From Candidatus Edwardsbacteria bacterium RifOxyA12_full_54_48 (GTDB taxonomy: Bacteria; Edwardsbacteria; AC1; EtOH8): a stretch of 64,000 bases of DNA. Made by a program: the position numbers and the translations under genes. The notes beneath the pieces are model-generated. The model was not told the DNA's origin and searched no databases. It worked only from the letters and a program-made list of their open reading frames with translations. Shown in pieces: positions 60,311 to 64,000 of the stretch. The first letter of the stretch is position 1. Each line of letters begins with the position of its first letter. The stretch is from contig MFFN01000001.1 of NCBI GenBank assembly GCA_001777915.1, forward strand, positions 1-64,000, written 5' to 3'.

Positions 60311-62050
60311 ATGAAAATGAAAGAATATTCATATATTGAAACTTATAAAAGCAGGGTTGATTTAAAGCAATATAAGGAAAATGCGTTAATGCTTTTTGCA
60401 CTGCAAGTACGTTTTAATATTGAAGATATAGAAATGGTTGCAGAAACAAGCTTAACTGGAGATAATGATAAAAAAGCAGATCTTATATATATTGATGAAG
60501 AAAAAGCAGTGGCAGTAATTGCACAAGCTTATATATGTAAAAAACAAAAGAAAGGAGCAAAATCTAACAAAGCTGACGATTTAAATATCGCAGCCACTTG
60601 GTTACTTAATCAACCCATTGAAGAGTTGCCAAATGATATAAAAACGCATGCACAAGAATTAAGAACAGCAATAAAAGAAGAGAAAATAAACAGAATATAT
60701 TTTTGGTATGTGCATAATTTATCGGGATCTAAACCCGTTGAAAATGCGATTAAAAGTTCGGGGCGTACTGCCAGAACATTTATAAATAAATTAGTGCCAA
60801 AAAATAAAATTGAAATTATTGCAGCAGAAATAAGCCGTGATACTATCGAAGAGTGGTATAAGTCATTGAGTATGCCTGTATTAGTTACAGATAAATATGA
60901 TTTAACAATAAACGGCGGTTATGAAATAAAGAACGCAGAATGGAAAGCCTATGTAACTGCTATACCTGCAGTATGGCTTTACGAACGATATAAAGAGCAT
61001 AAAACAAAGCTTTTCTCGGCCAATATTAGAGATTATTTTGGTAGTAGAGATACAGATAAAGATATAAATAATGGGATTAAAAATACTGCATGTAAAGATC
61101 CCAAGCATTTTTGGGTTTATAATAACGGGATTACGGCATTGGTTAATAATTATAATTTCACGAAAATGAATATATTGCATATTGAAGGGATATCAATAGT
61201 TAATGGTGCACAAACAACTGGTGCAATAGGTTCATTAGATGTAAAACCTGGTAATGAAGTAATGGTCCCGATCAGATTTATAACCTGCCCTAATACAAAA
61301 ACAATTAGAGATATAGTGAAGTATAACAACTATCAAAATAAGATTGCTGCCCCAGATTTTAGAAGTAGCGATAGAATTCAAACGCGTATACTACAAGAAT
61401 TTAAAGACGATGTGAAATATATAAACTATGCACCTCGAAGGGGTGGTTCAGAAGATAAAAAAAGTAAAATATCAAATTTACTACCGTCAGTTACTGCAGG
61501 TCAAGTTCTTGCTGCTTTTCATGGTGACCCCGATATTGCATATCATCAAAAAAATCATATTTGGGAAGCAGATGAACTTTATGTAAAGTATTTTAATGAT
61601 AATACCACAGCTAAACATATTTATTTTGCCTATACATTGCTTAAAGCCATTGCATTGAAGAAAAAAGAACTGGTGGCTAAAGCTAAATCAGGTAAAATTC
61701 AAGAATTTGAGCAAACGCAATTAGATTATCTGCGTAAAAGGGGGGCGCACTTTTTACTAATTTCAGCAATAGCAAATAGTATGGAAGTATTTATTGATGA
61801 AAGTATTGCTAACTTATTTGAAATCAAATACATTAAAAATTTCAACCTTACCGACGCAATTTCCAAGTGGTACCCAATAGTAAATATATCAACTTCTTTT
61901 GTGATGCAATTAAACAGCGGACTTTCAGATGGCTTCAGAACAAAAGAAAAATATACTGAAGCAATAAGTAATTTTAAACAATTCATCAATAGCACAAGAG
62001 AACCAAATAAACAGTTATATAATTCTTTTAAAAGTTTGTTAAGATATTAA
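60311..62050 (+). CDS. AIPR family protein (abortive infection / phage resistance)
   Basis: 579 residues. The core block HFWVYNNGITALVNNYNF (about 258-275), IVNGAQTTGAIGSL and RFITCPNTKTIRDIVKYNNY matches the AIPR family, linked to abortive phage infection. Near the N-terminus KADLIYIDEEKAVAVIAQAY has the shape of a PD-(D/E)xK nuclease start with Q in place of E/D. The gene is strikingly AT-rich compared with typA and the following gene, consistent with horizontal transfer. ATG 60311 follows AGGAG. It is a lone defence gene here, with no restriction or toxin partner. Confidence 0.85.
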   Translation: MKMKEYSYIETYKSRVDLKQYKENALMLFALQVRFNIEDIEMVAETSLTGDNDKKADLIYIDEEKAVAVIAQAYICKKQKKGAKSNKADDLNIAATWLLNQPIEELPNDIKTHAQELRTAIKEEKINRIYFWYVHNLSGSKPVENAIKSSGRTARTFINKLVPKNKIEIIAAEISRDTIEEWYKSLSMPVLVTDKYDLTINGGYEIKNAEWKAYVTAIPAVWLYERYKEHKTKLFSANIRDYFGSRDTDKDINNGIKNTACKDPKHFWVYNNGITALVNNYNFTKMNILHIEGISIVNGAQTTGAIGSLDVKPGNEVMVPIRFITCPNTKTIRDIVKYNNYQNKIAAPDFRSSDRIQTRILQEFKDDVKYINYAPRRGGSEDKKSKISNLLPSVTAGQVLAAFHGDPDIAYHQKNHIWEADELYVKYFNDNTTAKHIYFAYTLLKAIALKKKELVAKAKSGKIQEFEQTQLDYLRKRGAHFLLISAIANSMEVFIDESIANLFEIKYIKNFNLTDAISKWYPIVNISTSFVMQLNSGLSDGFRTKEKYTEAISNFKQFINSTREPNKQLYNSFKSLLRY

Positions 62051-62121
62051 GCAGAAAGTAATAACCTATGGGCGTGGGGCATAGATTATTACGAGTATAA
62101 ATTAACTTACGTAAATTGTAT

Positions 62122-62985
62122 ATGAGCATTACCAAAAAAGGCATGGCCCTGTTCACCCTGGCCGGTGGGCTGGTTATATTCGGGATGAAGCTGGCGGCGT
62201 ATTTTCTATCCGGCTCGGTGGCCCTGCTGTCCGACGCCATGGAATCGGTGGTCAACATCATCGCCTCGGGGATAATGCTTTATGCCGTCTGCCTGGCAGA
62301 CTCACCGGCCGACAGCTCTCACAATTACGGCCACCAGAAGGTGGAGAACATCTCCAGCCTGATCGAGGGTTTCCTTATTCTGGTGGCGGCGGTGCTGATA
62401 ACCGAAAAGGCGGTGTTCCGGTTGCTGCATCCCACAGAATTGTCCAATGTCAACCTGGCACTGGTCGTCTCCCTGATGGCCACCGCTTTGAACGGCCTGC
62501 TGTCATGGATGCTTTTGAGAACCTCCCGCAAGTTCGGCTCCATAGCCCTGGAGGGAGATTCCAAGCATCTGCTCTCCGATGTGCTTTCATCAGTAGCCGT
62601 GGTGGCGGGGCTGATAGTGGCCAAGTTCACCGGGTGGGCTTTCCTGGATTCGGCTTTGGCCATCGGGGTGGCAATAGTGCTGGCAAAAATGGGAATAGAT
62701 CTGATAAAAAAATCATCCACTGGCCTGATGGATCAGTCCTGCCCCGAAGAGGAGGCCAGGATAGTAGAAATTCTGAAAAAACATGACGGCCTGTTCGTGG
62801 ATTTTCACGATATCAAGACCCGCCGCAGCGGAAACAAGGTTTTTAGCGAGCTGCATCTGACCGTCAAGGGCGATAAGACGGTGGAGGAGGCCCATAATCT
62901 GACCGATCATCTGGAGGAGGATCTCCAGAACGAGATGCCGGAAGTATCAATAACCATACACGTGGAAACCCCGCCCAAGAAATGA
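62122..62985 (+). CDS. Cation diffusion facilitator family transporter
   Basis: 287 residues from ATG 62122 (TTG 62116 is two codons upstream). Six-helix CDF fold with metal site in SDAMESVVNIIASG (about 35-48), HNYGHQKVENISSLIEG in the second part and DSALAIGVAIV near helix V. The cytoplasmic C-domain has FHDIKTRRSGNK and HLTVKGDKTVEEAHNL. Exports divalent metal (Zn, Fe, Mn or similar) in exchange for protons. Base composition returns to the genome's usual GC-rich state here. Confidence 0.9.
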   Translation: MSITKKGMALFTLAGGLVIFGMKLAAYFLSGSVALLSDAMESVVNIIASGIMLYAVCLADSPADSSHNYGHQKVENISSLIEGFLILVAAVLITEKAVFRLLHPTELSNVNLALVVSLMATALNGLLSWMLLRTSRKFGSIALEGDSKHLLSDVLSSVAVVAGLIVAKFTGWAFLDSALAIGVAIVLAKMGIDLIKKSSTGLMDQSCPEEEARIVEILKKHDGLFVDFHDIKTRRSGNKVFSELHLTVKGDKTVEEAHNLTDHLEEDLQNEMPEVSITIHVETPPKK

Positions 62986-63013
62986 ATAATTTTGGCTTTA
63001 TTAAAAATTTATC

Positions 63014-63042
63014 TTGACAAAATATACTATTTGGTATACAAT
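63014..63042 (+). promoter_or_regulatory. Near-consensus sigma-70 promoter
   Basis: TTGACA (63014-63019), 17-bp spacer, TACAAT (63037-63042). This is among the best promoters in the window and lies just after the cation-efflux gene, with no ORF in the following 190 bp. Predicted start near 63049. Confidence 0.75.
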
Positions 63043-63048
63043 CCGGTT

Positions 63049-63239
63049 GTCAACAAAAACCTTTAACCTTTTAAGTGCCGAGAGGGCGATAGCAAGAAAT
63101 GATTCACAATATGCTTAAATATCGCAATTTTGCAGTTCCCGCGACTGATCGTGGGATAGGTGCGCTCATCGGCCATACCGTATGATCTGAATAATTTTAC
63201 GGGCCATGGGTTCACCAAAACCTGTGGCCTTTTCCTTTT
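63049..63239 (+). ncRNA. Candidate structured non-coding RNA
   Basis: About 190 nt from the predicted transcription start to an intrinsic terminator. Visible pairings: GCCGA (63077-63081) with TCGGC (63169-63173), nearby GAG with CTC, and a 7-bp hairpin CCCGCGA-CTGA-TCGTGGG (63138-63155). Between them is a smaller GCAA/TTGC hairpin. The last 40 nt are the terminator. No good ORF is contained. It could be a regulatory RNA, a 6S-type RNA or a leader, but I do not recognise a known family. Confidence 0.4.
63202..63239 (+). terminator. Intrinsic terminator 1 of the candidate RNA
   Basis: GGCCATGGGTT pairs with AACCTGTGGCC over 11 bp (two G-U pairs), followed by TTTTCCTTTT. Confidence 0.7.
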
Positions 63240-63263
63240 GCCATTTTACGATGGTAAACCATA

Positions 63264-63300
63264 AAAGCCGCAGGAAAACAATAAAACCTGTGGCTTTTTT
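63264..63300 (+). terminator. Intrinsic terminator 2
   Basis: AAAGCCGCAGG pairs with CCTGTGGCTTT (one G-U pair), followed by T-rich sequence. Two terminators in 100 bp suggest strong transcriptional insulation of the downstream genes. Confidence 0.75.
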
Positions 63301-63303
63301 ATT

Positions 63304-63347
63304 TGACCTCACCCCTGCCCCTCTCCTAAAGCATTAGGAGAGGGAAA
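63304..63347 (+). repeat. Dispersed palindrome of the CCTCTCCTAA/TTAGGAGAGG type, compact copy
   Basis: GACCTCACCCCTGCCCCTCTCC is followed by TAAAGCATTAGGAGAGGG. The arms CCCTCTCCTAA and TTAGGAGAGGG form a hairpin of about 11 bp with a short loop. The same arms flank a longer insertion at 14.78-14.87 kb. Confidence 0.6.
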
Positions 63348-63390
63348 TGTAATGGCAAGTTCAGCCACGACAACGAAGGGAGGACAGAAT

Positions 63391-63522
63391 ATGCTGAAGA
63401 TATTGGAACAATGTCTTAAAAGCGACCCCGAATTGAATGAATTGTATGTGATCCAACAGATCATTAATAACAGTTTTTCAAACGATTCACGGGTCATCAG
63501 CGGCAAAACTCTGCTGAATTGA
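63391..63522 (+). CDS. Small ORF of 43 codons, unknown
   Basis: ATG 63391 behind a strong AGGGAGG (63377-63384), encoding a peptide beginning MLKILEQCLKSDPELNELYV and ending VISGKTLLN. Amphipathic helix-like first half. An upstream in-frame ATG at 63352 would add 13 residues but lacks such a site. It lies 78 bp before rsgA and may be co-transcribed. No homologue recognised. Confidence 0.45.
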   Translation: MLKILEQCLKSDPELNELYVIQQIINNSFSNDSRVISGKTLLN

Positions 63523-63600
63523 AAATGGATAGTGACCTTTGAAAACATATAGAACAGGCCAATGTCCAAAAACCAAACAGCACAATAAGGAAATCATACA

Positions 63601-64000
63601 ATGGACCTGAAAAATATCGGGTGGGATCCTTTCTTTGAGGACCATCTGAAACAAATAAAAAACAAGACCAAATACGATTATGACTTTTTGGTGGGGCGGG
63701 TTTCGGCCGTCCATACCAACTTATGCCAGGTCCTGACCGGGGGCGGCGAGATCACCGCCCAGGTATCGGGCAAAATGAGGGATAAGATCAACAACGAGAC
63801 CATCTCTCCGAACGGAGAGACACCGGAGTCGGCCTTTCCGGCAGTGGGCGACTGGGTGATGATGATCCATGACCAACAGCATAACTCCGGGATGATCAGG
63901 ATGATCCTGCCCCGGAAAACAAAGTTCTCGAGGAATGCCGCCGGCGCCACCTCGCAGGAACAGGTGATAGCTGCCAACATCGACTACGCTTTTATCGTGG
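63601..64000 (+). CDS. rsgA: Ribosome small subunit-dependent GTPase A, 5' part (3' end outside window)
   Basis: 133 codons present, open to the window edge. ATG 63601 is preceded by AAGGAAATC. The visible part covers the OB-fold (VGRVSAVHTNLCQVLTGGGE, PAVGDWVMMI) and the start of the GTPase domain (LPRKTKFSRNAAGATSQEQV, IAANIDYAFIV), which are typical of RsgA/YjeQ. The protein assists 30S maturation. The region before the first OB strand is longer than usual (MDLKNIGWDPFFEDHLKQIK), as in some RsgA-like paralogues. P-loop lies beyond the window. Confidence 0.85.
   Translation, partial: MDLKNIGWDPFFEDHLKQIKNKTKYDYDFLVGRVSAVHTNLCQVLTGGGEITAQVSGKMRDKINNETISPNGETPESAFPAVGDWVMMIHDQQHNSGMIRMILPRKTKFSRNAAGATSQEQVIAANIDYAFIV

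Noticed and set aside
63049-63239. Assignment of the intergenic RNA to a known riboswitch class
   Set aside because: None of the conserved cores that I can recall is present, and it ends in a terminator rather than leading into a typical riboswitch-controlled gene.

Overview
Diderm anaerobe, inferred from gene content alone. Outer-membrane functions are encoded by an LptD-like protein, a LpxH-type hydrolase, an OmpA-family protein, a PpiD/SurA-type foldase and a LolC/E-type permease. Anaerobic redox enzymes are a 2-oxoacid:ferredoxin oxidoreductase, a rubredoxin and a ferredoxin-thioredoxin reductase fusion. Two exported proteins end in a FlgD-like, type IX secretion-style C-terminal domain, which points to the FCB side of the bacterial tree, probably a candidate phylum of the Edwardsbacteria/TA06/WOR-3 kind. 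No rRNA or other decisive marker was seen, so this placement is inference. Most of the window is GC-rich and densely packed. Clear AT-rich exceptions are 12.6-14.5 kb, 19.8-21.1 kb, about 41.5-41.9 kb and 60.3-62.05 kb.

Layout. 1-5.8 kb: the 3' end of a secreted protein, then yggS, yggT, a DivIVA-domain protein, purine nucleoside phosphorylase, a PfkB kinase and a CsgG-like protein. 5.9-14.5 kb: ileS, a DksA/TraR zinc-finger protein, lspA, an lptD-like gene, then a two-gene ABC exporter of different base composition. 14.6-19.6 kb: tRNA-Leu, trigger factor, an M18 aminopeptidase and a PpiD-like foldase. 19.8-21.6 kb: an AT-rich orphan gene, a truncated signal-peptide ORF, a duplicated tRNA 3' end with its terminator, then tRNA-Met and tRNA-fMet on the minus strand. 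21.6-24 kb: ftsB-like, eno and lpxH on the minus strand. 24-27.2 kb: two lipoproteins, a rubredoxin and an MBL-fold hydrolase.

27.2-36.9 kb is the most unusual part. A fused gamma-alpha subunit of a 2-oxoacid:ferredoxin oxidoreductase is followed by four tandem copies of a 112-118 bp inverted-repeat unit, a 27-codon relic of the same subunit's C-terminus, a 1032-residue secreted LVIVD-repeat protein, and only then the beta subunit. Downstream come two STAS/SEC14-like paralogues, a flavin reductase, two exported DOMON proteins, a glutaredoxin and a ferredoxin-thioredoxin reductase catalytic domain fused to a rubredoxin domain. Together they look like a low-potential electron-distribution operon.

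36.8-50.2 kb is envelope-centred: a PEGA lipoprotein, a FemAB-like transferase, a glycosyltransferase, an N-acetylmuramoyl-L-alanine amidase, glutamate racemase, a soluble MCP-like domain fused to a family-5 solute-binding domain, an RluD-type pseudouridine synthase and an OmpA protein. 50.3-60.3 kb: two sugar-nucleotide enzymes, lysS, a LolC/E-like permease, a HEAT-repeat protein and typA. 60.3-62.05 kb: an AT-rich AIPR-family (abortive-infection) gene. The window closes with a cation-efflux protein, a promoter-to-double-terminator interval that may encode a structured RNA, a 43-codon ORF and the 5' part of an rsgA-like gene.
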